64,000 nucleotides of DNA from JAZDRH01 sp047470865 (GCF_047470865.1 NZ_JAZDRH010000011.1:1-64000); one strand, 5' to 3'. Shown: positions 51,926 to 62,471, counted from the first letter of the stretch. Program-made: numbers and translations. Notes: generated by a model from the letters alone, not told the origin.

Positions 51926-53740
51926 TCAAGCAGGTGCTTGAGCCATATCGTCCTTTTCATTTTGTTTAGCATGCAGACTGAAGTAGAAACCTTCCAGCGC
52001 TAATAACGCTTGATGCGTGCCACGCTCAACAATCTCACCTTGATCCATAACCAAAATCAAATCCGCTTTTTCAATGGTAGAAAGGCGGTGAGCAATAACC
52101 AATGTTGTTCTATTTTGTGTGGCATTATCTAAAGCAGCTTGAATATGACGTTCAGATTCAGTATCCAGTGCTGATGTTGCTTCATCTAAAATGAGCAAAG
52201 GTGCATCCTTTAACAATGCACGCGCAATGGCTAAACGCTGGCGTTGACCGCCTGACAATAAGACGCCATTTTCCCCAACAAGTGTTTCATAGCCGTCTGG
52301 CATGCGTTGAATAAACTCATCGGCATAAGCGGCTTGAGCAGCTTGCTGCACTTGCTCCAAAGAGGCGCCAGAAAGTTCGCCATACGCAATATTATTGGCA
52401 ACAGTATCGTTAAATAAAGATACTTGCTGAGTCACCAGCGCCATATGGTGGCGTAAATTAGTTAATCTAAGGTCTTCAATTAACTCACCATCTAAACGTA
52501 TTTCTCCCTGCTGATAAGGGTAAAATCGCGGGATAAGATTAGCCAGCGTTGACTTACCACTTCCAGAACGTCCCACCAAAGCAACCATTTGCCCTGGTTC
52601 TACGCTAAAGCTAATGTTTTTTAGAACGGCTTGCTCTGTACCAGGATAGGTAAAGCTTAAGTTTTTAACCTCTAAACGCCCCTCAACTTGCTCTAATACT
52701 TTAGTGCCCTGATCAGTTTCCTGCACTTCATCCAGCTGCTCAAAAATACTTTCAGCACCTGCAACACCGCGCTGAATGGTTGAACTTACTTCAGAAAGTT
52801 GACGGATCGGCTTAGGCAGTAGACCGGCCATAGTAATATAGGCAATCAGATCACCTGGAGAAGAATCACCACGTAAATACAGCACTAGAAACATCAATAC
52901 CCCCATTGCCATATAAATCACAATCTGCAATGACGGTGTATAAATAGCGCTGGTTCGCACCATGCTGAGTTGACGATGAGTATTGCTATCACTGGCTTCT
53001 AAAAAGCGCTCTTTCTCATATGTTTCGCCACCAAAACTACGTACAACGCGATAGTTATGAATGGTTTCAGAAGCAACATGGGTAACATCTCCCATCGCTG
53101 ATTGAATTTTTTTACTGTGTTTGCGAAATTTCTTACTAGCGACACTTACCATCACTGCAATCACGGGCAAAATAGCAACCATCACCAGTGTCAGTTTCCA
53201 ATTCATCCACAGTAAAGTGCCAAATAAAAATACAACTGTCATACCTTCACGTACAACAACTTTAATGGCATCGGTGGCAGCCCCTGTAACCATAGTTACA
53301 TTATAGGTAATACGCGAAACTAAGTGCCCTGAGTTCGTATTATCAAAATACTGGTTGGGTAACGTCAGCAGATTATTAAAAAGCTTAACACGTAAATCAT
53401 GCACTAAACCTAATGAGACCTTGGCCAAGAAGAAGTTACCCAAAAAAGTACCAATTCCCTGCCAGATAGCAATAAATACAATTAACAAGGGAACAGCCTG
53501 CAATAACTGAACCTGCGGCATCCATAGAATGTCCTTAAATAGCGCTGCACTAGGATCGGATAGGCCATCAACAAAGTATTTGAGGATATACGCCAACATT
53601 GGTTGGGCAGAGGCGAAAATTAAAAAACCAACAATACTTATAACAAAGAAGAAAATATAAGGTTTAACGTAGGTTAAAAGGCGAAAATAAATTTTTAGGC
53701 TTGAAGCATCAAGCTGTTGTTCCTGATCTTTTTTACTCAT
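51926..53740 (-). CDS. msbA: Lipid A export ABC transporter MsbA
   Basis: A 604-residue half-transporter with six membrane helices (residues about 25-330) and an ATPase domain (about 350-590): Walker A VGRSGSGKST, signature LSGGQRQRLAIARALL, Walker B LLILDEATSALD, and switch His in VIAHRLSTI. MsbA flips core-lipid A across the inner membrane, and size and motifs fit. It is followed on the same strand, upstream, by hda. Confidence 0.93.
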   Translation of the reverse strand: MSKKDQEQQLDASSLKIYFRLLTYVKPYIFFFVISIVGFLIFASAQPMLAYILKYFVDGLSDPSAALFKDILWMPQVQLLQAVPLLIVFIAIWQGIGTFLGNFFLAKVSLGLVHDLRVKLFNNLLTLPNQYFDNTNSGHLVSRITYNVTMVTGAATDAIKVVVREGMTVVFLFGTLLWMNWKLTLVMVAILPVIAVMVSVASKKFRKHSKKIQSAMGDVTHVASETIHNYRVVRSFGGETYEKERFLEASDSNTHRQLSMVRTSAIYTPSLQIVIYMAMGVLMFLVLYLRGDSSPGDLIAYITMAGLLPKPIRQLSEVSSTIQRGVAGAESIFEQLDEVQETDQGTKVLEQVEGRLEVKNLSFTYPGTEQAVLKNISFSVEPGQMVALVGRSGSGKSTLANLIPRFYPYQQGEIRLDGELIEDLRLTNLRHHMALVTQQVSLFNDTVANNIAYGELSGASLEQVQQAAQAAYADEFIQRMPDGYETLVGENGVLLSGGQRQRLAIARALLKDAPLLILDEATSALDTESERHIQAALDNATQNRTTLVIAHRLSTIEKADLILVMDQGEIVERGTHQALLALEGFYFSLHAKQNEKDDMAQAPA

Positions 53741-53764
53741 TCAATTATCTTCAAAATTTTAAAA

Positions 53765-54469
53765 TTACCACTTCAATACAGCTTTAACAAAAGGCACTGT
53801 TAACTTACGCTGCGCTTGTAGTGAGGCTTGATCTAACTGTTCGAGAATATCAAAAAGGCTGGCCATGCTGCGTTCCCCACGGGTTAAAATGAAGTTACCA
53901 ACTTCATCAGAAAGCTGCAGGCCGCGACGTGAAGCACGCAGTTGTAATGCACGTAACTTATCGCTATCACTTAAGGCTTGAAGTTGAAAAACTAAAGCCA
54001 TACTCAGGCGTGATTCAAGGTCGGCTAGCTTTATACCCAATTTTTTGGGTGAGGCGTCAGCCCCTATTAGCAAGTGTCGACCAGCATCACGCAAGCGGTT
54101 AAATAGATGGAAAAGGGCTTCTTCCCATTCTGGTTTGCCAACCACCATTTGAATATCATCCAAGCAAACCAGCTCACAGAGTTCTAAATTATCTAAAATT
54201 TGAATACCATGCTCTGCCACAATGCTAAAGGGCAAGTAAACAGCACGATCGCCTCTATCTTGCACACGAATGCAGGCTGCTTGTAATAAATGGCTACGCC
54301 CTACCCCTGAGTTGCCCCATAAATACACAAGATTCTCAACCCAATCTGCATCCGCCTCACAAATACGCTCTACATAACCAAGCGCCACTGCATTAGCGCC
54401 TGGGTAGAAATTGGTAAAGGTGGCATCATCACGCAGACGCACACCTAGAGGTAACTGTATTGGATCCAT
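53765..54469 (-). CDS. hda: DnaA inactivator Hda
   Basis: A 234-residue AAA+ protein that, with the sliding clamp, stimulates ATP hydrolysis by DnaA to prevent re-initiation. The N-terminus carries a clamp-binding motif IQLPLGV (about 4-10). The nucleotide loop reads WGNSGVGRSHLLQA, with the Arg in place of Lys that Hda shares; the sensor region ends SRLSMALVFQLQAL. It starts 14 bases after the PerM gene stop, so they are co-transcribed. Confidence 0.92.
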   Translation of the reverse strand: MDPIQLPLGVRLRDDATFTNFYPGANAVALGYVERICEADADWVENLVYLWGNSGVGRSHLLQAACIRVQDRGDRAVYLPFSIVAEHGIQILDNLELCELVCLDDIQMVVGKPEWEEALFHLFNRLRDAGRHLLIGADASPKKLGIKLADLESRLSMALVFQLQALSDSDKLRALQLRASRRGLQLSDEVGNFILTRGERSMASLFDILEQLDQASLQAQRKLTVPFVKAVLKW

Positions 54470-54483
54470 GCAAACTCGTAATG

Positions 54484-55614
54484 CTAGTTAGGTTTTTCAG
54501 GCTTTTTCTCAGGTGCTAATCCTATCACTTCTGGCGTAGCTTCGACACTCTCGGATGCATCTGCTTGATAAACATCAGAGGCTTGATAGATACGGTAAAT
54601 ATGACGCAGCAATACCACAATAATAGACGCCACAGGCAAGGCTAATAATATACCAGTAAAGCCAAAGAGCTCGCCGCCTGCAAGAATGGCAAAAATAACA
54701 GCGACAGGATGCAAGCCAATTTTATCGCCCACTAGCAATGGTGTAAGCACCATACCTTCCAATGCCTGACCAATAGCAAAAACAACAGCAACGCCAATTA
54801 ATACGTAAGGATCAAGCCCAAATTGGAAGAATACAGCCGCTAATGCAGCTGAGATGCCTACGACAAAGCCCATATAAGGCACAATACTTGCCAAACCTGC
54901 CAACAAACCAATAATTAAACCGAGATCAAGCCCAATCAGGCTTAAGCCTAGGGCATAAATGGTGCCCAAGGCTATCATTACCATCAGTTGCCCACGAATA
55001 AAAGCCCCTAATACTTCATGGCATTCATGGGTTAAGGAAAGAATTTTGGCTTCTTGCCCTCTTGGTAAAATATCACGAATACGCTGCAGTACTAGATCCC
55101 AGTCGCGCATAAGATAAAAAGCCACTACAGGAATCAGCACCATATTGGCGATCCAAGCAAAAAACGCTAAGCCTGAATGAGTAATTTTTTTAACTACTAT
55201 TGAAATAATATCTGTGGTTTGGTCAAGATTACCGGCTAAAGACGCTTTAATTTTATCGGCTTTAAATACATCGCCAGATACGCCTGCTTTCTGTTGTGCC
55301 CAAGGCATCACTGTATGCTGCAACCAGTCAAGAAAATTAGGAATCAAACCAATTAATTTGGCAATTTGAGAAGAAAGCAAAGGCAATAGAATCAAGAGTG
55401 TAATAATTCCAACCAAGCTCAAAACAGCAAAAACAACAACGACACTTAACGTGCGACTTAATCCTTTTTTGGTTAAAAAATCCACCACAGGATCGCCTAA
55501 ATAGGCCAGTAAAAAAGCAATAAGAAAGGGCGATAAAATAGGCATTACCGCATACAGAAATAAACAAATCAGTAGTGCCGCTAAAATCCATGGCCAGCTT
55601 TTAGGTAAGCTCAT
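54484..55614 (-). CDS. AI-2E family transporter (PerM-like)
   Basis: A 376-residue protein with about 8 helices and the family motif PYMGFVVGISAALAAVFFQFG in the second half; helices lie near 10-80, 152-172 and 210-345. The family includes AI-2 exporters and Na+/H+ antiporters, so the substrate is open. It lies between DUF2066 and hda, which is the order seen in Pseudomonas. Confidence 0.88.
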   Translation of the reverse strand: MSLPKSWPWILAALLICLFLYAVMPILSPFLIAFLLAYLGDPVVDFLTKKGLSRTLSVVVVFAVLSLVGIITLLILLPLLSSQIAKLIGLIPNFLDWLQHTVMPWAQQKAGVSGDVFKADKIKASLAGNLDQTTDIISIVVKKITHSGLAFFAWIANMVLIPVVAFYLMRDWDLVLQRIRDILPRGQEAKILSLTHECHEVLGAFIRGQLMVMIALGTIYALGLSLIGLDLGLIIGLLAGLASIVPYMGFVVGISAALAAVFFQFGLDPYVLIGVAVVFAIGQALEGMVLTPLLVGDKIGLHPVAVIFAILAGGELFGFTGILLALPVASIIVVLLRHIYRIYQASDVYQADASESVEATPEVIGLAPEKKPEKPN

Positions 55615-55745
55615 TGCCTATCCTCTCGTTAAATAAGGTGCTGCTCTAGCCCGCAATGACGCAAGCTAGGCAATCCTCTAAAATAAAGGCCATATCATAA
55701 CGGATTCTGCTTAGATTTTTTTGACTTTATCTGTACCACAAATAA

Positions 55746-55784
55746 GAAAAAGGCAGTGTGCTAGATGTGAACAACTGCCTTTTA
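55746..55784 (-). terminator. Terminator of DUF2066 gene
   Basis: AAAGGCAGT and ACTGCCTTT form a perfect 9-base stem with a 16-base loop, followed by T on the minus strand. Confidence 0.75.
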
Positions 55785-55825
55785 CATAATGCCTCTATAT
55801 TATCTCGTGTGGACGTGCGCAATAA

Positions 55826-56812
55826 CTACCAAGCAAATACCAACTGATTACTAGGCACTTGGCTACCATCTATAGACTTAGCTACTTGCTCACGTAGTTT
55901 GGCTAGCCCAAGCTGACTGCGAATTTGCTCTTTGCTGGCACGAACTCGCCACACTTGCTGATCACCTTCGACACGAACAAGTTCAGAGGAAAACGGTGCA
56001 AGCCACTGCTCTAGCTGAGCGTAGCGTTCTAAATTAACGCCATGAAAATGCAGCTCTAGTTGCTCAGCTGATTTGGCATCTACAATAAAGCGTGGCGCTA
56101 AGATCTGATTTACCTGCAAGAAAATTTCTTCGGCTAAGCCATCAATACCTTCACCTTTAGCGGTGCCTTTATACTCTTGGCCTGCATAATTGAAGGTCCA
56201 ACTACCTGACCAATCCAAGCCACGCTCTTTAGCACTAACAGCCAGCACGCCTTCTGCTGCGTACTTAGCAGAAGCCTGTAATAAGGCTTGCTTATCATTT
56301 AAAGCACGTGCATTACTAAAAGCTTGCTCTTCTAAATCACCAATAGGTAAACGCACCGCCAGCCCACGATAATGCGCTGCTTGATAAACAGCACCAACAC
56401 CTTGACGACCATCACTTAGCAAACCAGCACCACTTAAGCGATCAACAACCCACCAGCTTACAATCAATGGTCGATTATCTCCCCAAGTTTCAACGCCTGC
56501 CTTTTGAAAAGCAGCATCAACAGCCGCCTGATCATAATCAACAACTAAGGTATTGCCTTCAAAGCCATAGCGCACATACAAACTATCTGGCTTTTGCACA
56601 TAGTTTGCTAAAGCACCTTTAGCCGCTTTATCTGAACCTGTTAAGCGTTGTATTAAGGTTTGCATAGATGTTTGCAAGCCTGCATCTCGTATATCAGGCT
56701 CTTGGCTTTCTAGGCGCTCGCGTACCTGATAGAAGTTGTCAATTTGGACAGCTTGAGCAGACATAGTCCACATGGCTAAAAAACTGGTTAGCAAAATAAG
56801 GAGAATGCGCAT
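55826..56812 (-). CDS. DUF2066 periplasmic protein
   Basis: A 328-residue protein with a signal peptide (about 1-22, ending AQAVQ), then a soluble chain with the family opening YQVRERLESQEPDIRDAGLQTSM and LIVSWWVVDRLSGAGLLS in the middle. Function is unknown. Its place beside perM and hda is a Pseudomonas-type synteny. Confidence 0.85.
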   Translation of the reverse strand: MRILLILLTSFLAMWTMSAQAVQIDNFYQVRERLESQEPDIRDAGLQTSMQTLIQRLTGSDKAAKGALANYVQKPDSLYVRYGFEGNTLVVDYDQAAVDAAFQKAGVETWGDNRPLIVSWWVVDRLSGAGLLSDGRQGVGAVYQAAHYRGLAVRLPIGDLEEQAFSNARALNDKQALLQASAKYAAEGVLAVSAKERGLDWSGSWTFNYAGQEYKGTAKGEGIDGLAEEIFLQVNQILAPRFIVDAKSAEQLELHFHGVNLERYAQLEQWLAPFSSELVRVEGDQQVWRVRASKEQIRSQLGLAKLREQVAKSIDGSQVPSNQLVFAW

Positions 56813-56917
56813 AATGGATCTCGAACCTTATACAAAGAGAACATACATTAAACAGCCACTGACAATTGAGCAACTGTTTAACGCTCAGGCTTAGAAACAG
56901 AACAAATATTTAGCCTT

Positions 56918-57940
56918 TTATTGGGCATAACCCTTAGGGTTATTTTTTTGCCAGCGCCAAGTATCTTGCATCATATCTTGCAAGCTATATTGAGCTTGCC
57001 AGTTTAATTCACGAGCTGCTTTTTCAGGATTTGCCCAGCATTCTGCAATATCACCACTACGACGCTGCACTACTTGATAAGGCACGGCTACACCAGCGGC
57101 TTGCTCAAAAGCTTGAATCATCTCAAAGACTGAATATCCATTGCCTGTCCCTAAATTCCATACATGACAACCCGTATGCTGATCTAAATAATTTAATGCC
57201 GCTAAATGCCCATTGGCTAAATCAACCACATGAATGTAATCACGTACACCCGTACCGTCTTTGGTGGGGTAATCATCACCAAAAACAGAAAGTTTTTCTA
57301 ACTTACCCACAGCAACTTGGCTGATATAGGGCAATAGGTTGTTGGGTATGCCATTAGGGTCTTCACCGATCAGGCCGCTTTGATGCGCACCAACAGGGTT
57401 AAAATAACGTAATCTAGCCACGTGCCAACGTGGGTCTGCTTTAACCATGTCTTGTAAAATCTGCTCAACCATTAACTTACTTGTACCGTAAGGATTGGTT
57501 GTATTGCCTGTTGGCATACCTTCATGAATAGGCATCTGCTCAGGCTCACCATAAACGGTGGCAGAGGAACTAAATACAAGCTTAAAGACCCCTGCAGCCA
57601 CCATAGCCTCACACAGATTAATAGTGCCTGCTATGTTATTGTCATAATAACGCAGTGGCTGTTGTACGCTTTCGCCCACCGCTTTCAAACCTGCAAAATG
57701 CACAACAGACTGCACACTGTAACGTGAAAATAACTGATCTAAACAGGCTCTGTCGCGAATATCGCCCTGTACAAAAGTGAGGGTTTTGCCTGTAATTTGC
57801 TCAACACGCTTTAATGACTCAAGCGAGCTGTTGGATAGGTTATCTAGCACTAATACGTTAAAACCAGCTTGCAGCATTTGCACTGCGGTGTGTGAGCCAA
57901 TATATCCTGCACCGCCAGTTAATAACACATAAGCTTCCAT
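56918..57940 (-). CDS. galE: UDP-glucose 4-epimerase
   Basis: A 340-residue extended SDR that interconverts UDP-glucose and UDP-galactose, and possibly the N-acetyl forms. NAD loop LLTGGAGYIGSH lies at residues 7-18, SSSATVYGEP with Ser, YGTSKLMVEQIL with catalytic Tyr and Lys, and RYFNPVGAH. ATG 57940 (MEAYVLLTGG) is chosen over the frame start at 57961. It could supply UDP-GalNAc or UDP-Gal for surface sugars, including the lipid A pathway upstream. Confidence 0.93.
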   Translation of the reverse strand: MEAYVLLTGGAGYIGSHTAVQMLQAGFNVLVLDNLSNSSLESLKRVEQITGKTLTFVQGDIRDRACLDQLFSRYSVQSVVHFAGLKAVGESVQQPLRYYDNNIAGTINLCEAMVAAGVFKLVFSSSATVYGEPEQMPIHEGMPTGNTTNPYGTSKLMVEQILQDMVKADPRWHVARLRYFNPVGAHQSGLIGEDPNGIPNNLLPYISQVAVGKLEKLSVFGDDYPTKDGTGVRDYIHVVDLANGHLAALNYLDQHTGCHVWNLGTGNGYSVFEMIQAFEQAAGVAVPYQVVQRRSGDIAECWANPEKAARELNWQAQYSLQDMMQDTWRWQKNNPKGYAQ

Positions 57941-58248
57941 CAAAAACTCCCGCACTACCACACATGATATGTAGCAAGACTACGCAAATAGTAAAAATTA
58001 AGGGCTAATGATAGGTTATCTATTGTTTTTAATCCAAGCTTTCTAGCTGAACTTGTCACTGAGTTGAAGTAAGACAAGATGAATACAAGAGAGAGAATTA
58101 ATCACGAGCTAAGATGCGCGAACTTTTCTCTCTTATCACATGCCGCTGGCAAATTACTGCTACAATTTACAGATAATTTAAACCTGTATTACACGTTATC
58201 GTCAGCGAACGAAGTTAGGTTAAGCATATTTGCCTTGCAGGAGAGGAC
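57941..58248. other. Divergent intergenic region of about 310 bp
   Basis: It separates galE and the thioesterase gene. An imperfect inverted repeat (AAGAGAGA and CTCTCTT) spans 58085-58138. No gene or RNA is evident. Confidence 0.4.
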
Positions 58249-58653
58249 ATGAATTTTCATACACGCAAATGGGTTAAACCCGAAGATTTAAATCCCAACG
58301 GTACACTTTTTGGTGGCAGCCTGCTCAAGTGGATTGATGAAGAAGCAGCGATTTATGCCATTGTGCAGTTAGGTAACTCACACGTGGTAACCAAACTTAT
58401 CTCTGAAATTAACTTTGTCAGTTCCGCACGCCAAAGCGATATTATTGAACTAGGCATAGAAGCCACGCATTTTGGCCGCACATCTATCACCTTACGCTGC
58501 ATTGTGCGCAATAAAATTACCCAGAAAAACATTCTGACGATTGATCGCATGGTATTTGTCAATATGGGCGCTGATGGCAAACCTGCGGCCCACGGTAAAA
58601 ATCAAATTACCTATAGCCCAGACGACCAACCTGGAAACACACGTAAAGACTAA
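58249..58653 (+). CDS. YciA-like acyl-CoA thioesterase
   Basis: A 134-residue hotdog-fold protein with NPNGTLFGGSLLKWIDEEAAIYA (about 17-39), where Asp31 is the expected catalytic residue, and FGRTSITLRCIVRN later. YciA-like enzymes hydrolyse short to medium acyl-CoAs as hexamers. GGAGAGG precedes the ATG. Nothing near it points to a pathway. Confidence 0.85.
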   Translation: MNFHTRKWVKPEDLNPNGTLFGGSLLKWIDEEAAIYAIVQLGNSHVVTKLISEINFVSSARQSDIIELGIEATHFGRTSITLRCIVRNKITQKNILTIDRMVFVNMGADGKPAAHGKNQITYSPDDQPGNTRKD

Positions 58654-58661
58654 TAAATAGC

Positions 58662-58690
58662 GCCAGTCTGTATTAAATAACAGACTGGTG
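58662..58690. terminator. Hairpin between convergent genes
   Basis: CCAGTCTGT and ACAGACTGG form a perfect 9-base stem with an 8-base loop between the thioesterase and wbpM-like stop codons. Confidence 0.65.
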
Positions 58691-58696
58691 ATCTTG

Positions 58697-60676
58697 TTAT
58701 GCTGGGTGCTGTTGCATATATAGCAAATCAACCAGCGTATTTTCTGGTTTATAACCATCTACGGTTACCTGTAGAAGCTGTCTAATTGTCACACAATCTC
58801 CAGCTTTGGCGGCTTGACTTAAACTCAACAGCATTGCAGATAACTCTTTCCATGGAAGCTTTTGCTCATTAGCACGCATAATCATACTATGCTCAGTGGC
58901 TACCACATTATCGCCAATTAAGAGCTCCTCATAGAGCTTTTCACCTGGGCGCAGCCCTGTATATTCAATGGCAATATCCCCATTAGGCGTTTGCTCATCT
59001 TTTAAGCTCAAACCCGTCAAACGAATCATATTCTGCGCAAGGTCCGCAATTTTAACGGGCTCACCCATATCCAAGACAAAAACATCCCCCCCTTGCCCCA
59101 TGGAACCTGCCTGAATCACAAGCTGAGCCGCTTCTGGGATAGTCATAAAATAACGTGTGATATTTGGATGCGTCACAGTTACAGGGCCGCCTCGCTTAAT
59201 TTGCTCTCTGAAAAGAGGAATTACTGAGCCTGATGAACCTAAAACATTACCAAAGCGCACCATAGTAAAACGGGTTTGATTTATCACCTCTTGCTGGCTT
59301 TGAAATAGCCGCAAGTGCTTCTCCCCCGCCATTGCTTGCAAGATCATTTCCGCTAAACGCTTAGTAGCCCCCATTACATTAGTTGGGCGTACGGCTTTAT
59401 CTGTAGAAATCAGCACAAAGTGCTCAACACCAGCTAACACTGCCATCTGCGCTGTATTTAAAGTACCAAACACATTATTTTCAATGCCTTCGGCAATATT
59501 AAATTCCACCATAGGCACATGCTTATACGCGGCTGCATGGTAGATGGTTTGCACTTGCCAAGTTTTCATCACCTCTAACAAATGTGCAGAGCTACGAATA
59601 GAGCCTAAAATAGGAATGACTTTTACTGGCAAGGCCAATCGCAAAATACTGTTCTCTAACTCTTTATGAATAGCATAAAGATTATATTCACTGTGCTCAT
59701 ACAAAATAATACAACTAGCACCCTGCTGCACAATCTGACGGCATAGCTCAGAGCCAATAGAACCACCCGCTCCTGTAACCATTACGATTTTATTTTTAAT
59801 GCAATGATCTAATAACTCTGTACGAGGCGCTACAGCATCACGCCCCAATAAGTCTGTAATATCCACATCTTGGATATCTTGAACTTTCACCTTACCACTG
59901 GCTAAATCCATAAACCCAGGAATACTGCGCACTTGAACAGCATAAGCACTTAGGGTTTGAATAATTTCCCGACGTCTTGAGCGTGGTGCTGAAGGCAAAG
60001 CTAACAGCACTTCAACCGCCCCCGTTTCAGTGAGCATCTGCTCTATATGCTTTGGTTTATAAACTTTTAGCCCAGCAATAGTGCGGTTAGCAATGGACTC
60101 ATCATCATCTAAAAAAGCCACAGGCAACATTTGCCTTCCCAAACGCAATGAAGCCACTAACTGATTACCTGCCGAACCTGCACCATATACTGCCACTCGC
60201 TTAATTTCTTTATTTTGTGTAAAAGGCAAATGCAAATCAAAAGGGTTATACCATCCCCCTAAAAAATATTGGCGCATCAACAAACGCAACCCACCTAGTA
60301 ACAACAAAGAAATGCACCAATAGTTCAATACCATTGAACGTGGCACACTTGCCTCTGTATTAGTTGTAGCCCAATACACAAATAAAACAAAAATAAACCA
60401 AGCAACAGTTACAGCTTTGGCGATATTAATTAAAGCTTCCTTACCCAAATAACGCAGCACCGCACGGTACATCCCCATTCGAATAAAAATAGGAATAGCG
60501 ATAATAGGCGCGCCTATAAATAACATGAGGTAATTAGAAAACAAGTCGAAGGTAACCGAAAAGCCTAAACGAACAACAAAAGCTAACCATAAAGCTAACC
60601 ATATCAGCGCAATATCTACACTAATTTGTAAAAAACGCTTATTCCGTCTAGATAGTTGCAGCAGCCATTCCTTCAT
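58697..60676 (-). CDS. wbpM: UDP-sugar 4,6-dehydratase, WbpM/CapD-like
   Basis: A 659-residue inner-membrane enzyme. Four N-terminal helices (about 12-130) precede a first Rossmann motif VYGAGSAGNQLVASL and a second, catalytic domain with VTGAGGSIGSELCRQIV, STDKAVRPTNVMGATKR (Met-Lys in place of Tyr-Lys, as in WbpM) and FTMVRFGNVLGSSGSVIPLFREQI. It makes UDP-4-keto-6-deoxy-GlcNAc for O-antigen or glycan sugars. ATG 60676 fits the usual length of about 665; the frame is open to 60781. No O-antigen cluster is within the window. Confidence 0.9.
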   Translation of the reverse strand: MKEWLLQLSRRNKRFLQISVDIALIWLALWLAFVVRLGFSVTFDLFSNYLMLFIGAPIIAIPIFIRMGMYRAVLRYLGKEALINIAKAVTVAWFIFVLFVYWATTNTEASVPRSMVLNYWCISLLLLGGLRLLMRQYFLGGWYNPFDLHLPFTQNKEIKRVAVYGAGSAGNQLVASLRLGRQMLPVAFLDDDESIANRTIAGLKVYKPKHIEQMLTETGAVEVLLALPSAPRSRRREIIQTLSAYAVQVRSIPGFMDLASGKVKVQDIQDVDITDLLGRDAVAPRTELLDHCIKNKIVMVTGAGGSIGSELCRQIVQQGASCIILYEHSEYNLYAIHKELENSILRLALPVKVIPILGSIRSSAHLLEVMKTWQVQTIYHAAAYKHVPMVEFNIAEGIENNVFGTLNTAQMAVLAGVEHFVLISTDKAVRPTNVMGATKRLAEMILQAMAGEKHLRLFQSQQEVINQTRFTMVRFGNVLGSSGSVIPLFREQIKRGGPVTVTHPNITRYFMTIPEAAQLVIQAGSMGQGGDVFVLDMGEPVKIADLAQNMIRLTGLSLKDEQTPNGDIAIEYTGLRPGEKLYEELLIGDNVVATEHSMIMRANEQKLPWKELSAMLLSLSQAAKAGDCVTIRQLLQVTVDGYKPENTLVDLLYMQQHPA

Positions 60677-60788
60677 TGTCTTTAGCCTTAAAATCAAACT
60701 GGACGTATGATACAAATAATTGCTCAGTACCGCATAAGATAAATCTATTATAGTTAACTGGATGCTATTATTTATTCGCACCTAAAAC

Positions 60789-60818
60789 AAAAAACCGCAG
60801 TCAAAGCTGCGGTTTTTT
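60789..60818 (-). terminator. Terminator of groESL
   Basis: AAACCGCAG and CTGCGGTTT form a perfect 9-base stem with a 6-base loop just behind the groEL stop; the flanking A-run and T-run suit both directions. Confidence 0.88.
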
Positions 60819-60833
60819 GTTACAGACAGTAGA

Positions 60834-62471
60834 TTACATCATACCGCCCATGCCACCCATTCCGCCCATATCAGGCATTGCAGGTGCGCTTTCTTCTTTA
60901 ATTTCGCCAACCATTGCTTCTGTAGTGATCATTAAACCACCAATTGAAGCCGCCGCTTGTAATGCTGAGCGGGTTACTTTGGCTGGGTCTAGAATGCCCA
61001 TTTCAATCATATCGCCATAAACACCAGTGGCTGCGTTAAAGCCAAAGTTGCCTTGACCCTCTTTAACTTTAGATACAACAACACTTGGCTCATCGCCTGC
61101 GTTTGCAACGATTTGACGTAATGGAGCTTCTACTGCACGACGTAATAATGCAATACCAACGTCTTGGTCTTCATTATCACCTTTTAAGCCTTCGATAGCT
61201 TGTAGTGAACGTACTAAAGCAACACCACCGCCAGGCACTACGCCTTCCTCTACTGCAGCACGAGTAGCATGCAACGCATCTTCAACGCGTGCTTTCTTCT
61301 CTTTCATTTCAACTTCAGTAGCAGCACCTACTTTAATAACTGCAACACCGCCAGCTAGTTTAGCCAAGCGCTCTTGTAGTTTTTCTTTATCGTAGTCAGA
61401 TGATGTTTCTTCGATCTGCTTACGGATTTGAGCAACACGCGCTTCGATATCCGCTTGATCACCTGCGCCATCAATAACTGTAGTTTCATCTTTATTGATC
61501 AGTACGCGTTTAGCGCTACCTAGGTGTTCTAGAGTAGTAGTATCTAGGCTTAGACCTACTTCTTCAGAAATCACAGTACCGCCTGTTAGGATAGCGATAT
61601 CTTGCAGCATTGCTTTACGGCGATCACCAAAGCCAGGTGCTTTAACAGCAGCCACTTTTACAATGCCGCGCATGTTGTTAACTACCAACGTAGCTAAGGC
61701 TTCACCTTCAACATCTTCAGCAACAATCAATAGTGGGCGACCAGATTTAGCTACGGCTTCCAGTACTGGCAGTAACTCACGGATGTTAGAGATTTTTTTA
61801 TCAACCAATAACAATAGCGGGCTTTCTAGCTCTGCAACCATAGTATCTGGTTTGTTGATAAAGTATGGCGATAGGTAGCCACGGTCAAACTGCATGCCTT
61901 CAACAACAGAAAGCTCGTTATTTAGACCTGAACCTTCTTCAACCGTAATAACGCCTTCTTTACCTACTTTTTCCATTGCTTCGGCAATGATGTTACCAAT
62001 TTCAGTATCAGAGTTAGCTGAAATAGTACCTACTTGAGCAATAGCTTTAGAGTCTGCACATGGCTTAGCTAAAGCTTTTAATTGCTCAACAATGGCGATA
62101 GTGGCTTTATCAATACCACGTTTTAGATCCATTGGGTTCATGCCAGCAGCTACTGCTTTTAAGCCTTCATTTACGATAGCTTGAGCTAGTACTGTAGCTG
62201 TTGTAGTACCGTCACCGGCTTGGTCATTAGCTTTAGAAGCTACGTCCTTAACAAGTTGAGCACCCATGTTTTCAAAGCGGTCTTTCAGTTCAATTTCTTT
62301 AGCAACTGAAACGCCGTCTTTAGTGATGAGTGGAGCACCAAAACTGCGCTCTAACACTACGTTACGGCCTTTAGGGCCTAATGTTGCTTTCACTGCGTCA
62401 GCTAGGATATTCACACCAGCTAGCATTTTTTGACGACCAGTATTACCAAATAAAACTTCTTTTGCAGCCAT
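60834..62471 (-). CDS. groEL: Chaperonin GroEL
   Basis: The 545-residue Hsp60 subunit forms the folding chamber that works with GroES. It begins MAAKEVLFGNTGRQKMLAGVN, carries GPKGRNVVLERSFGAP and the ATP site DGTTTATVLAQAIV (Asp-Gly-Thr-Thr-Thr), AAVEEGVVPGGG, and ends with the GGMGGMGGMM tail. It is 45 bases behind groES in the usual operon. Length is standard. Confidence 0.99.
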   Translation of the reverse strand: MAAKEVLFGNTGRQKMLAGVNILADAVKATLGPKGRNVVLERSFGAPLITKDGVSVAKEIELKDRFENMGAQLVKDVASKANDQAGDGTTTATVLAQAIVNEGLKAVAAGMNPMDLKRGIDKATIAIVEQLKALAKPCADSKAIAQVGTISANSDTEIGNIIAEAMEKVGKEGVITVEEGSGLNNELSVVEGMQFDRGYLSPYFINKPDTMVAELESPLLLLVDKKISNIRELLPVLEAVAKSGRPLLIVAEDVEGEALATLVVNNMRGIVKVAAVKAPGFGDRRKAMLQDIAILTGGTVISEEVGLSLDTTTLEHLGSAKRVLINKDETTVIDGAGDQADIEARVAQIRKQIEETSSDYDKEKLQERLAKLAGGVAVIKVGAATEVEMKEKKARVEDALHATRAAVEEGVVPGGGVALVRSLQAIEGLKGDNEDQDVGIALLRRAVEAPLRQIVANAGDEPSVVVSKVKEGQGNFGFNAATGVYGDMIEMGILDPAKVTRSALQAAASIGGLMITTEAMVGEIKEESAPAMPDMGGMGGMGGMM